Shown one piece after another: positions 8,135 through 17,132 of a stretch of DNA of 64,000 nt. The translations under genes and the position numbers were made by a program. This DNA is from JACPRL01 sp035573715 (lineage in GTDB: Bacteria; Acidobacteriota; Terriglobia; Acidiferrales; 2-02-FULL-67-57). Location of the stretch: the NCBI GenBank assembly GCA_035573715.1, contig DATLZZ010000002.1:310001-374000 (forward strand), in the 5' to 3' direction. The notes beneath the pieces were generated by a model that was given only the letters and a program-made list of their open reading frames with translations, did no database searches and was not told where the DNA came from. The first letter of the stretch is position 1; each line of letters begins with the position of its first letter.

Positions 8135-10855
8135 TCATCCCGTCCGTTGTGTGTTGAGCTGCCGCCACATCTCGTCCACCTGAGCGCGAAGCTTCTCGGC
8201 CGCGGCCGCGTAGCTGGTTTCAGCATCGGCCGCTTCCGCCGGAGTCGCCGGAGGCGGAGGAATCAGCGGCCCAAAACAGAGCGCCACTCGTGCCAACCGC
8301 TGTGGGTTCTTGCCGCGCGGCCAGACATGGTGAAGGCCGTCGAGCGCCACCGGCACAATCGGCACCTGAAGATGCTGTGAGAGAATCGAAGCGCCCTTCT
8401 TGAACTTCCGCACCGTGCCGTCAATGCTGCGCTCGCCCTCTGGAAACAGAATTAACACCTTCCCGTTGCGCAATCCAAAAGCGCCGGCCTGCATGGCACG
8501 CACCAGGTTGGTGTCCGGATCCACGGGAATCAGGTTGACCAGCCGCGCCACCCATCGCATCAGCGGCGTGGCGAAGTACTCGCTGGCTCCCACGAAGAAG
8601 ACCTGTCGAAAGATTCGGTACGGCAGCGCGGCCACCAGGAAGAAGGGGTCGAGATAGCTCTGGTGGTTCGGGCACAGGAGAAACGGGCCGGCGGGCGGCA
8701 GGTGCTCCCGCCCGCCGACTCGAAAAAGACAAAATATTTTCATCAGCGCGTAGAGCAGCTTCACAGCCACAAACAGGAGCAATGTGGTCACCGGGCGCGG
8801 AGCGAGCAGCCGCTCGATTTCCGGGTCGACCGTTGAAGCGCGCAGCAATTCCGCCCAGGCCGGGGCCCGCCCGCCTTCGGGGCGGCCTGCGGCCTCCGGG
8901 TGCGGGCGTACGGCTTCCACCAGTTCCCGCACGGTGTAGATTCGAGCCGCCACTTCCTCGGGCACGTCCACGCCAAACTCCCGCTCGAGCTGCGTGAGGA
9001 GTTCCACTCGCTCCATCGAATCGAATCCGAGGTCGAGCTCGATGTTGGCGTTCGGGTAAACGTCCTGCCGGGTAGGCGATGCCTCTCGAATCAGAGCCAC
9101 TGCGCGCGCCACGAACGGGTCCGCCATCCAGACCTGGTCTTCCGCGGTCAGCGTTCGCGGGCTCGCGGCCGCTTCAACGCCCTGCTTCTTCTCGCGCACG
9201 CGGGCTTCGATGACCGAGCGCTTGAGCTTGCGTGTGGTTGTGCGCGGCAAGTCCTCCGTCCAGATTTCGTAGCTCAGCACGCGCTTGTGGCTGGGCAGAT
9301 GGACGCCGAGGCCTTCTATTTCGTAGCGCAGGATTTCTTTGGTGTTCACGACTGTGCGTGCACGCAGGGCGTCGAAGTCCGGCACCACTACGGCGTGCAG
9401 GCGTTCGCCCGCCCCTTGCTCGTCTCCCGTCAGGCCGAGGACGCAGATTTCCTTGATGAAGGGGGACTGCTGGTAGTGCGCTTCAATTTCCTCGGGGTAG
9501 ATGTTCTTGCCGGAGCTGAGCACGATGATTTCTTTTTTGCGCCCGGTGATGAAAAGACGCCCGTGGGCGTCGAGGTAGCCGAGGTCGCCGCTGAGCAGCC
9601 AGCCGTCCTTGAGCGCCTCGGCGGTGGCGTCGGGACGATTGAAGTAGCCGGGCATGACCGTAGCGCCGCGGATGGCCACCTCGCCATCGCCCGCTTCCCG
9701 GTCGGCGCCGGACTCGGGCGGAAGAATCTTGACCTCGACGCCGGGAATCGGCTTGCCCACCGAGCCGAAGACGATATCGTCGAGCGGGGTGACCGTGGCC
9801 GGACCGGAGCACTCCGTCAGTCCGTAGCCCTGCATGATGTCCAGCCCCAAGCGGTGGAAGTCGCGTTGAATGGCGGGGTCAAAACGCGAGCCGCCGCTAA
9901 CCATGTAGCGCATCTTGCGGCCGAAAATGGCGTGGACCGGGCGGAAGAACACGCGGCCCAGGTTGAGACCCAGGCGCCGTGTCCATCCGTTCAGCGAGAG
10001 CAAAAGGCGGAAGGCCGTACGACGTAGCCGGCCAGCGCGTTCGACCTCTTTCCACACTCGCTCGCGGATGAGATAAAAAAACTGGGGCACGACGCAGAAG
10101 ATGGTGATTTCACGCTCGGCGAGCGCTTTCATCAACTCTGTCGTGTTCACCGTCTCCAGAAAAACCACGCAGCCGCCCACCGAGAACGGAAGCAACAGGT
10201 TGACTACCAAGGCCAGCGAGTGGAAGAGCGGCAGAACACCGAGAAGGCTGTCGTTTTCGTTCACGTTGAAGACGCCGGGGACAACTTCTACAACCGCCAG
10301 CAAGTTGCCGTGAGTAAGCACAACCCCTTTGGGATCCGCGGTTGTCCCGGAGGTATACATCACCATCGCGGGGTCGGCGGGCATTGCCGGGCAAGGCGCC
10401 AAGGTGGGTGGGGCCGACTGAAAGACGACATCGAGGCTCGCAAAGGCCTGCGCTTGGCCGTGAAGCAACGCCACAGGGACGGGCAGGCCGGCCACAGCTT
10501 GGCGGGCGACCTCAGCAAAGCGCGGGGTAGTCAGCAGGGCGCGGGCGCCGCTGTCTTGGAGGAGCCGGGCGACTTGGTCTGGCTTATAGTTGGTGTCGAG
10601 CGGAACGGCCACCGCTCCCAGCCGAAGGATTCCCCAGAGGGCGGCGCACCAGCGGGCGTCATTCTCTGCCAGGATGGCACAGCGCTCGCCCGGGCCAACG
10701 CCGATCCCGTTGAGATAGCCAGCCACGCACTCCGCGCACCGGCGCAGCTCGGAGTAGGTGACCGATTCCAGCGAGTCGCGGCGCTGCACCTCAACCGCCA
10801 CGCGTCCGCCGAAGCGCGCCGCGGCCGTGGCGAAATGCTCAAAGAGATTGTTCAT
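8135..10855 (-). CDS. Acyl-ACP synthetase / ACP / 1-acylglycerophosphate acyltransferase fusion
   Basis: 906 residues in three modules. Residues 1-560 are an adenylate-forming ligase: MYTSGTTADPKGVVLTHGN, LPLFHSLAL, QGYGLTECSGPATVTP, GWLLSGDLGYLDAHGRLFIT, GRKKEIIVLSSGKNIYPEEI. Residues about 590-665 are an acyl carrier protein with DLGFDSMERVELL and phosphopantetheine Ser613. After a short linker and a hydrophobic segment (TTLLLFVAVKLLYALMKIF) comes a PlsC-type acyltransferase with NHQSYLD at about 727 (NHx4D) and LFPEGERSIDG. It probably activates free fatty acids, loads them on its own ACP and transfers them to a lysophospholipid at the membrane. E. coli Aas has the reverse order and no ACP. 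Confidence 0.88.
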   Translation of the reverse strand: MNNLFEHFATAAARFGGRVAVEVQRRDSLESVTYSELRRCAECVAGYLNGIGVGPGERCAILAENDARWCAALWGILRLGAVAVPLDTNYKPDQVARLLQDSGARALLTTPRFAEVARQAVAGLPVPVALLHGQAQAFASLDVVFQSAPPTLAPCPAMPADPAMVMYTSGTTADPKGVVLTHGNLLAVVEVVPGVFNVNENDSLLGVLPLFHSLALVVNLLLPFSVGGCVVFLETVNTTELMKALAEREITIFCVVPQFFYLIRERVWKEVERAGRLRRTAFRLLLSLNGWTRRLGLNLGRVFFRPVHAIFGRKMRYMVSGGSRFDPAIQRDFHRLGLDIMQGYGLTECSGPATVTPLDDIVFGSVGKPIPGVEVKILPPESGADREAGDGEVAIRGATVMPGYFNRPDATAEALKDGWLLSGDLGYLDAHGRLFITGRKKEIIVLSSGKNIYPEEIEAHYQQSPFIKEICVLGLTGDEQGAGERLHAVVVPDFDALRARTVVNTKEILRYEIEGLGVHLPSHKRVLSYEIWTEDLPRTTTRKLKRSVIEARVREKKQGVEAAASPRTLTAEDQVWMADPFVARAVALIREASPTRQDVYPNANIELDLGFDSMERVELLTQLEREFGVDVPEEVAARIYTVRELVEAVRPHPEAAGRPEGGRAPAWAELLRASTVDPEIERLLAPRPVTTLLLFVAVKLLYALMKIFCLFRVGGREHLPPAGPFLLCPNHQSYLDPFFLVAALPYRIFRQVFFVGASEYFATPLMRWVARLVNLIPVDPDTNLVRAMQAGAFGLRNGKVLILFPEGERSIDGTVRKFKKGASILSQHLQVPIVPVALDGLHHVWPRGKNPQRLARVALCFGPLIPPPPATPAEAADAETSYAAAAEKLRAQVDEMWRQLNTQRTG

Positions 10856-10954
10856 CGGCCTTCGGGTGGAGCATTAACCGGTTCGACGGGGATGTCAAGA
10901 CGGGACGCCGGCGGCGGGTGCGGGGCCCGCCGCTGGCTGCGATGCCGGAAGGCG

Positions 10955-11950
10955 CTAGTGGATGGTGATGGTGCCGGAGCCGGTTTCGAGCGACAGGCGC
11001 GGCCCGCCGCCGCGGACCGTGCCGCGCAGAGCGTTGGGTTTCTGTGTGCCGACGACGGTTACAGGATGGCTGGTATGCACACGGCCGGAGTCGGAATGGG
11101 CATCGAGCTCGAAGGCGGCCTCCGCCGGCAAGCGAATGCTGATGCCGCCCGAGCCGGTTTCGAGCTTCCAGTCTTCGGTCGGCTGGCCCTCGATCTCTAT
11201 GCTCCCGCTGCCGGTGCTGATGCGCAGGCCGCCGCGCGCGCCCGTAACTTCGACGCTGCCGGAGCCGGTTTCGATGTCGGCCTCGGCGGGAACGGCAAGC
11301 TGCAGCTCCACGCTGCCGCTGCCGGTGTCTCCGCGGAAGTTCCCGGCGACGCCGGTGGCGGTAATGTGGCCGCTGCCGGTTTCAGCGCGCACGTCGCCCC
11401 GGATGTCGGCAAGCTCGATGTGCCCGGAGCCGGTCTTGGCCTCCACGCCGCTGTCGATGCGGAAAATCTTGAGGTGGCCGGAGCCGGTACTGGTCTGCAC
11501 CGGGCCTTTCAGTCCTTCAATGGTCTGGTGGCCCGAACCGGTTTCTCCCTTGAAGCGCGTGTTGGCGGGGACTTCGATCTCGTAGCTGACCGAGACGTTT
11601 TCCTGGAGCTCCTTTTCTTCAATGCGGCCGATGTGTATGGAGTTTCCTGTCTGCGTGATGGGCGGGCTGGAGACGATGCGGCGCACCTTTTCCTCCGGGT
11701 CAAGGCTGTTGTTCCCCCACCAGCCGGAGCGCGCCTCGACCAGGCCGCGGATGCGTACCTGGTTCCCCTCCACCGCGCGCACGTTGATGTGGCCTGAACC
11801 GGTCAGGACGGCAAGGTCCACGGGACCGGTGACAGTCAACGTGCGTTCGAACGTTCCCTTGGCGGTCGCGGCCTGCGCCACGGCCGCGGCAACCGCGAGA
11901 GCGACCCCGAGTCCAACCAACACCCATCTTCCCCTCAGCGTTCGATACAT
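10955..11950 (-). CDS. Exported TGSG-repeat beta-solenoid protein (DUF4097-like)
   Basis: 331 residues with a signal peptide (RGRWVLVGLGVALAVAAAVA). The mature part is a ladder of short repeats, each centred on TGSG: LTGSGHINVR, ETGSGHQTIEG, STGSGHLKIF, KTGSGHIELA, ETGSGHITATG, DTGSGSVELQ, ETGSGSVEVT, STGSGSIEIEG, ETGSGGISIRLP and a terminal ETGSGTITIH, about ten in all. This is the DUF4097/DUF4098 adhesin-like family and predicts a right-handed beta-solenoid. It is the last gene of the leftward MFP-peptidase-permease operon, 36 bp after the second permease, so it may be carried by or act with that system. No catalytic motif is visible. Confidence 0.8.
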   Translation of the reverse strand: MYRTLRGRWVLVGLGVALAVAAAVAQAATAKGTFERTLTVTGPVDLAVLTGSGHINVRAVEGNQVRIRGLVEARSGWWGNNSLDPEEKVRRIVSSPPITQTGNSIHIGRIEEKELQENVSVSYEIEVPANTRFKGETGSGHQTIEGLKGPVQTSTGSGHLKIFRIDSGVEAKTGSGHIELADIRGDVRAETGSGHITATGVAGNFRGDTGSGSVELQLAVPAEADIETGSGSVEVTGARGGLRISTGSGSIEIEGQPTEDWKLETGSGGISIRLPAEAAFELDAHSDSGRVHTSHPVTVVGTQKPNALRGTVRGGGPRLSLETGSGTITIH

Positions 11951-11986
11951 GCTTCCCTCCTATGCCACCTTGTTCGCTCCCAATCC

Positions 11987-13240
11987 TCACTCGTAGCGCA
12001 GCGCCTCCACTGGATCGAGCCGGGAGGCGCGAATCGCCGGCACCAGCCCGCTTACCATGCCCACCAGGATGAGGATGGCGGTGGAGAGCGCCACTGTACC
12101 CAGCGAGACAACGAGATGAATGTCGCGCTTGCCCGAAGTATCCTCAAACGCCGGGCCCAGCAGCGGCAAGGTACCGATGCCGGCGGCCAGCACATAGGCC
12201 AGCACGATTCCCGCCGTGCCGCCCATCAGCGTCAGAACCATGGCTTCCGCCAGGAACTGAAGGCGTATGTGGCGCCGGCGCGCGCCCAGCGCGCGCCGCA
12301 GACCGATTTCGCGGATGCGCTCATTCACCGACACCAGCATGATGTTCATTACGCCCACGCCCCCGATGCCGAGCGTGAGCGCACCGATGAAGAGCAGCAG
12401 GGCCTGCAGGCCGATGGTAATGCCGTCAATGATGGGCCGAAACTCTTCGCGGCCGAACATGCGCAGCGCGCGCTGGTCGGTGGGCGAAAAATTCTGCCGA
12501 CGCGCCAGCGTAGCCAGCACCTGGGCCTTGGCGGCCGGTTCGAACTGCGGCGCAACCGGCGCGAAAACAATCACGCTGGCGTAGCGCGCGTTCCAGAGGT
12601 CGGCGGCGGCGCTGTAGGGGATGAAGGCGGATTCGTCGTCGCTGGTGAAGTAGTTCGAGAACTGCAGCTTGTTGTCCATGGTGCCGATAACGGTGAAGCG
12701 CACACCCATGATTCGCACCCCTTCGCCGATGGCCGGACGGCCGGCGAAGAGCTTCCGGGTCAGGCGCCCGCCCAGCACCACCACGCGGCGGCGCTCGCGG
12801 AAGTCGTCGGCGTTGATCCAGCGCCCCTCGCTCGGGACTTCGTTGCGGATTTCGCCATAGACGGGATAGACGCCGCGGATGGCCGTGGTCTGCATGCGGT
12901 CGCCATAGGTGATGGGCTGCCAGCGCACGGTTTCCAGGCTGACGTGCTTCACCAGGGGCGCCTCCTCCTGGATGTTCTTCATGTCGACTTCTTCAATGCG
13001 GATGCGCTTGCCGGCGCGTTCGCCGCCCGCCTGCTGGCTGGTCTGCCCCGGCCAGCCGATGACGGCGGTCTGGCCGAAGGAGTTGAAGCCGTCCACCAGC
13101 ACGGCGCGGAAGCTGCTGCCGTAGGCGATGAGCAACGTAACGGCAACAATGCCCCAAGTGATGCCGAGCATCGTCAGCAGGCTGCGCATCGGATTGCGCC
13201 GCACCGCGCCCCATGCCAGCACCAGCACTTCGCGCAGCAC
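11987..13240 (-). CDS. MacB/FtsX-type ABC transporter permease
   Basis: 417 residues. N-terminal transmembrane segment in a MacB_PCD-like start (RNPMRSLLTMLGITWGIVAV), a long periplasmic domain (residues about 45-280, with WPGQTSQQAGG, RRVVVLGGRLTRKLFAG, RFTVIGTMDNKLQFSNYF), then three transmembrane segments with the FtsX signature GGVGVMNIMLVSVNERIREI and GLRRALGARRRHI. The end is LDPVEALRYE. No ATP-binding domain is fused. It follows its sister permease with a 2-bp gap. These permeases work by coupling ATP hydrolysis to periplasmic movement rather than passing substrate through the membrane. Substrate unknown. Confidence 0.9.
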   Translation of the reverse strand: MLREVLVLAWGAVRRNPMRSLLTMLGITWGIVAVTLLIAYGSSFRAVLVDGFNSFGQTAVIGWPGQTSQQAGGERAGKRIRIEEVDMKNIQEEAPLVKHVSLETVRWQPITYGDRMQTTAIRGVYPVYGEIRNEVPSEGRWINADDFRERRRVVVLGGRLTRKLFAGRPAIGEGVRIMGVRFTVIGTMDNKLQFSNYFTSDDESAFIPYSAAADLWNARYASVIVFAPVAPQFEPAAKAQVLATLARRQNFSPTDQRALRMFGREEFRPIIDGITIGLQALLLFIGALTLGIGGVGVMNIMLVSVNERIREIGLRRALGARRRHIRLQFLAEAMVLTLMGGTAGIVLAYVLAAGIGTLPLLGPAFEDTSGKRDIHLVVSLGTVALSTAILILVGMVSGLVPAIRASRLDPVEALRYE

Positions 13241-13242
13241 CT

Positions 13243-14517
13243 CTAGCCTCCGGCTTCGTAGCGCAACGCCTCAATGGGATCAACGGCGGCGGCGCGGCGC
13301 GCAGGATACAGAGCGGAGCCGATGGCCACGGTTCCGAGCAACGCAATTCCCACCAGGCCCGACTCCAGCGTAGGCAGCAATCCGGCAAAGTAGGAGTCTT
13401 GCGGCAGGCTCTTGAACAACGTGCCGTTGGCCGCGAAGCAGATTCCGTAGGCTACCCCAAGGCCGAGGCCGCCGCTCAGGAGCACGACCATCGCCGTCTC
13501 GACGAAGAACTGCCAGAGAATGGAGCGCGAGGTGGCGCCGACGGCTTTGCGAACTCCGATCTCTCGGGTCCGTTCACGCACCGCCACCAGCATGATGTTC
13601 ATGACGCCGATGCCGCCCAGAAACAGCGTGGTGACGCCGATAGCCCCCATGAAGTACTTCATCCCATCGGTCATGCGGCGGAAGGCTTTCGAGTTTTCCA
13701 CTGTATCCCAGATGGGCACAGCTTCTTCGTCGCGCGGGTCGAAGTTGTGCACGCGCGCCAGGGCAACCCGCACCTGACGCTCGCAGGCTTCATGCTCTTC
13801 GAGCGATTTGGGCGTGACCAGCAACCGGTCAACGCTGTTTGAGTTCCACGGCGGCTTGTTGGGAAAGTCGCGCTTGATAACACTGAAGGGCATGAAGACC
13901 TTCTGTACATCCCGGCCGTCGTAACTGGAGTCCTGCTCTTTCTCCCTCATCAAGCCAACGACGATGTAGGGGAAGTCGCCGATGTGGATTGTCTCGCCCA
14001 GCGCCGAATTCGTGGCAAAGAGCTGCTTCTTGGCGTCGCTCCCCAGCAGCACCACGCGCCGGGCTTCTCTCTCGTCCTCCCAGTTGGGGTAGCGGCCCTC
14101 GGCAACGTCAATGCTGCGGATGTAGGCGAACTCGGGGAGCGAGCCGGTGATGATCAGCGAAGCGCTGTTGTAGCGGCTGCGGATCGGGATGCCGCCCTGT
14201 CCCAGCTCTGGCATCACGTACTCGCAGGAGGGGGATTGTTCCTTGATGAAGATGTGGTCGGTGTCCAGCCATTGCAGTGGACGCCCGGCGCGCATCCCCC
14301 CGGCGTGCATCGAGGTGCGGCCGGCGAAGACAATCATCAGGTCTTTCCCCAGCGTTTCGGCGGCGCGCTGCTGGCCGACCCGCAGCCCTTCGCCTGCCGC
14401 CACCATCAGCACGATGGAGACGATGCCCCACCCGATGCCGAACATGGTGAGCGCAGTGCGCAGCTTGTGCGCCCACAAGGTCCGCATCGTGTCGGAAAAC
14501 AGCTCTCGCCAGACCAT
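13243..14517 (-). CDS. MacB/FtsX-type ABC transporter permease
   Basis: 424 residues, same architecture as its neighbour: membrane anchor (KLRTALTMFGIGWGIVSIVL), periplasmic MacB core (LIVFAGRTSMHAGGMRAG, RRVVLLGSDAKKQLFAT, YIVVGLMREKEQDSS), then GGIGVMNIMLVAVRERTREI, GVRKAVGATSRSI and two more membrane segments, ending DPIEALRYEAGG. The two permeases are similar only in the conserved parts, so they probably form a heterodimer. It starts 2 bp after the HExxH protein gene. No ATPase is encoded anywhere in this operon. Confidence 0.9.
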   Translation of the reverse strand: MVWRELFSDTMRTLWAHKLRTALTMFGIGWGIVSIVLMVAAGEGLRVGQQRAAETLGKDLMIVFAGRTSMHAGGMRAGRPLQWLDTDHIFIKEQSPSCEYVMPELGQGGIPIRSRYNSASLIITGSLPEFAYIRSIDVAEGRYPNWEDEREARRVVLLGSDAKKQLFATNSALGETIHIGDFPYIVVGLMREKEQDSSYDGRDVQKVFMPFSVIKRDFPNKPPWNSNSVDRLLVTPKSLEEHEACERQVRVALARVHNFDPRDEEAVPIWDTVENSKAFRRMTDGMKYFMGAIGVTTLFLGGIGVMNIMLVAVRERTREIGVRKAVGATSRSILWQFFVETAMVVLLSGGLGLGVAYGICFAANGTLFKSLPQDSYFAGLLPTLESGLVGIALLGTVAIGSALYPARRAAAVDPIEALRYEAGG

Positions 14518-14519
14518 GT

Positions 14520-15623
14520 TCAGTGCGCTCCTCCCGCCGGGTTCTCGGGGACTTGCAGCAGAGCCTCCATGAGCTTCGGCGACCAGGTCGCCAGCCGCTC
14601 CCCGCCGTTGTGCATCTGTTCTTCGGCGGCGCGGTTGTAGGTTGCCAGAAATCTGGCGGGCTCACAGAGGCAATCGATCAGCGCAGCGCGCCCGTAGGTG
14701 TTTTCGATGGTGACCGCCATCTTCCAGCCGACCGTGTACCACGGTCCCTGAATGCCGAAGAAAGAGAAGCCGAGCGTGTCGATATCTTCCTGGTTGGTCA
14801 GGCGCCCGTCGAGAATGCTGAGAAAGAACGCCTCGACCTTGCCCAAGTCGTCGTCGAAGCGAATCACATCGCGGTCCCAGCGCTGGCGATCGGCCTCCGG
14901 ACTGGCAGCGTGCGGATGGACATCAGGCCCGCCGGCGGCGGCCAGCATGGCAACGCCCTCCCCAAAGGCGCCAATCCAGCGGAGAATCTGGGCGACGGCC
15001 GGCGAGCGGGCTAGCGTCTGTTCCGCTTCCGCGCGGCTGGCGCAGGCGCCGGCGTAGCCGATATGGTGGAGCTCGTGCGCCATGGTGTTCTCGAATTGAG
15101 CTGCGGTCATGGTCGGGTCGAGATAGAGGAAGATGGCCGGGTCGGTCGTTACTTCAAAGACGAAGCTGTTGGTCTGCGGCTTGATGACCGGATAGACCTT
15201 GGCACGGAAGTCCGCGCCCTCGGGCAGGTAGGCCAGCGCGCGGCCGGCGGCGCCGTTGAGGTCGGCCTGTTTCCAACGCGCGAGAGTTTCTTCCAGATCC
15301 GCGCGACGGGCTGAGAGCTCATCGGAAAGCACGAAGGCCTTGAAGTCGTCGTCCGTAAAACCGCGGTTCAGGGACGCTTCGCGCTTCTTCAGGCGGACGT
15401 AGCCGTCGCTGTTGAACAGGCGCTCCCAGTCGGCGTCCGTGACCGGCTCGGCCGCCGCCTTCTTGGCCAGGATGGCGAGGACGGCGTCAGCTTCATCCGT
15501 AACCAGCTCGACCCACACTCGGGTGGCGGATGCATGGGTGGAGGAGAGGCTGAGGAAAAGAAAGAGGACAAGTACTACGCTTCCTACGCGCGCCCCTATT
15601 GCCTGTGTTCTCGCAGATGTCAC
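14520..15623 (-). CDS. Exported HExxH protein, putative zinc peptidase (DUF5700-like)
   Basis: 367 residues starting at GTG 15623, with a signal sequence (GSVVLVLFLFLSLSSTHASA). The middle carries FENTMAHELHHIGYAG, an HExxH zinc-peptidase motif, within a domain resembling the putative zinc peptidases DUF5700/DUF2268. Further C-terminal, GPWYTVGWKMAVTIENTYG and LIDCLCEPARFLATYNRAA are conserved-looking helices. It is placed 4 bp after the membrane fusion protein gene and 2 bp before a permease, firmly in the operon. A peptidase inside an export operon could mature or degrade the cargo, but this is inference. Confidence 0.65.
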   Translation of the reverse strand: MTSARTQAIGARVGSVVLVLFLFLSLSSTHASATRVWVELVTDEADAVLAILAKKAAAEPVTDADWERLFNSDGYVRLKKREASLNRGFTDDDFKAFVLSDELSARRADLEETLARWKQADLNGAAGRALAYLPEGADFRAKVYPVIKPQTNSFVFEVTTDPAIFLYLDPTMTAAQFENTMAHELHHIGYAGACASRAEAEQTLARSPAVAQILRWIGAFGEGVAMLAAAGGPDVHPHAASPEADRQRWDRDVIRFDDDLGKVEAFFLSILDGRLTNQEDIDTLGFSFFGIQGPWYTVGWKMAVTIENTYGRAALIDCLCEPARFLATYNRAAEEQMHNGGERLATWSPKLMEALLQVPENPAGGAH

Positions 15624-15627
15624 GGCG

Positions 15628-16839
15628 CTACTGCAGGATGACCTGCTGGCCTTCGCTCACGCCTTCGAGGATTTCGGTCTTGACACCGTTGGAGATGCCG
15701 ATCTTCACCGCCACTTTGCGCTTGCCCTCTTCGCCCTTGGGGTCTGGGACTTCGACGGAAGCGTTGCGCTGCTTATCGTAGATGATGGCGGATTCGGGAA
15801 TCATCAAGATTCCTTTCTTCTCTTCCAGGATGATTTCGGCGTTGGCGCTCATGTTGGCCTTGAGCTCTCCGCTGGGATTGTGAATCGAAACCTTTACTTC
15901 GAAGGTGGTGACGTTGTCCTTCTCCACGCCCAGGGGCGAAATCTTGGTCACCTGCCCTTCGAACTTCTTATCCGGGAACGACTCGACCGTGATGCGGGCC
16001 GGCTGGCCCATATAGACCTTGCCGATATCCGATTCGTCCACTTTGCCTTTGACGTAAACTTCACGGATGTCGCCCAGCGTCATCACCAGCGTGGCCTGCG
16101 AGCCCAGCACCAGGATGGAGCTGACCGCGTCGCCGACTTCGACGTTGCGCGACAGCACCATCCCATCCATCGGGCTGACGATGGTGGCGTTGCGCAGGTC
16201 TTCCTCCGCGCGCTCCAGCGCCGCCTGGGTCTGGGCCACCTGCGCTTCGGCCCGCGCCATCTCCGCGCGGGAAACCGCCACAGCGCGCTGGGCCGCCATC
16301 TGGCGGTTGAGAGCCATCTGGTAGTTCTTTTCCGCTTCTTCCATCTGTGCGCGGGCAATGAGTCCCTGGGCGTGCAACTGCTCGGCGCGGTCCATGTTGG
16401 ACTTCATGAAGGGCACATCCGGCCCCTCGGCTTCGATCTTGTTGCGCTCGTAGGATGCCTGAGAGGCCTGGTGGGCGGCGTGGGCGGCTTGCAGGCTGGC
16501 GCGGGCCTCGCGCACGCGGGCGGAGAGCTCTTCCTTGTCGAGCTCAACCAGCACCTGGCCGGTGCGGACGACGTCACCGTAGTCGGCGAGGATCTGTTTA
16601 ACGATGCCGCTGGCCTTCGACTTGACCTCGACCTTGGCCAAGGGCTCGACCTTGCCGGTCGCCACGACCGAGCGGGCCAAGTCGCCCTTCTCGACCGTCG
16701 CCAGCTTGGAGGGGTCAATCGCGTGGTTGGAGCGCAGCATGCCGCTGACGCCCAGCACGATGAGGATGAGGACGCCGACGGCGCCGCCGATCAGAAACCA
16801 ACGCTTCTTTCTGCTTCTCTTATGATTGTGGTTCGCCAT
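15628..16839 (-). CDS. Periplasmic membrane fusion protein (MacA/HlyD-like)
   Basis: 403 residues from ATG 16839 (MANHNHKRSRKKRW), with GGAG 8-11 nt upstream. One N-terminal transmembrane anchor (FLIGGAVGVLILIVLGVSG) is followed by the lipoyl-like half-motif VEPLAKVEVKSKASGIVKQI, a long alpha-helical hairpin rich in Ala/Glu/Arg (about residues 110-205), the second half MDGMVLSRNVEVGDAVSS, and beta-barrel strands (ARITVESFPDKKFEGQVTKI, VSIHNPSGELKANMSANAEI). This is a MacA-type adaptor that links an inner-membrane transporter to an outer-membrane channel. First gene of the leftward operon; no outer-membrane channel or ATPase gene follows. Confidence 0.92.
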   Translation of the reverse strand: MANHNHKRSRKKRWFLIGGAVGVLILIVLGVSGMLRSNHAIDPSKLATVEKGDLARSVVATGKVEPLAKVEVKSKASGIVKQILADYGDVVRTGQVLVELDKEELSARVREARASLQAAHAAHQASQASYERNKIEAEGPDVPFMKSNMDRAEQLHAQGLIARAQMEEAEKNYQMALNRQMAAQRAVAVSRAEMARAEAQVAQTQAALERAEEDLRNATIVSPMDGMVLSRNVEVGDAVSSILVLGSQATLVMTLGDIREVYVKGKVDESDIGKVYMGQPARITVESFPDKKFEGQVTKISPLGVEKDNVTTFEVKVSIHNPSGELKANMSANAEIILEEKKGILMIPESAIIYDKQRNASVEVPDPKGEEGKRKVAVKIGISNGVKTEILEGVSEGQQVILQ

Positions 16840-17012
16840 ACTCCTGCTCCGACCTGCCGGGTATCTTCGATTCTGACTATCCAATACGAACCATCCCGGT
16901 GGATAGTTCCCCGCGTCCCGCCGGCGGCCTTCCTTCAAGGCCTTTTAGACGTCTAGGGAAGCAAAAAGTGGGCGAGGACATCAAAACTCGCTTGCTTTCG
17001 AGTGGAGCGGGA

Positions 17013-17041
17013 TTGACAATGCCGCCAGCCTCGCGTATGAC
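17013..17041 (+). promoter_or_regulatory. Sigma-70-like promoter sequence upstream of a gene remnant
   Basis: TTGACA (17013-17018), 17-bp spacer, TATGAC (17036-17041). The -35 is a perfect consensus. The -10 overlaps the first codons of the DUF457-like remnant, so it would transcribe through the remnant and antisense to the Mpo1-like gene. Function unproven. Confidence 0.3.
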
Positions 17042-17132
17042 CCCGGTAACGCATTTCCTGGTCGGCTGGATGGCCGCCAACAGCACCGAGCTGAACGCCA
17101 ATAGTTGGAACGGCACTAACTTCGCGGGGTGA
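17038..17132 (+). pseudogene. N-terminal remnant of a DUF457/YdjM-like membrane hydrolase gene
   Basis: ATG at 17038 opens MTPVTHFLVGWMAANSTELN, which resembles the N-terminus of membrane-bound metal-dependent hydrolases of the DUF457/YdjM family (typically xxPVTHxLxGWLxAN). About 20 residues later the match ends and a TGA closes the frame at 17130-17132, overlapping the 3' end of the Mpo1-like gene on the other strand. The family is normally 150-350 residues, so this would be a truncated relic. The match is short and from memory of the family pattern. Confidence 0.35.

Noticed and set aside
11987..14517. Fused MacB with its own ATPase domain
   Set aside because: Neither permease has a Walker A or ABC signature; both start directly with the membrane anchor.
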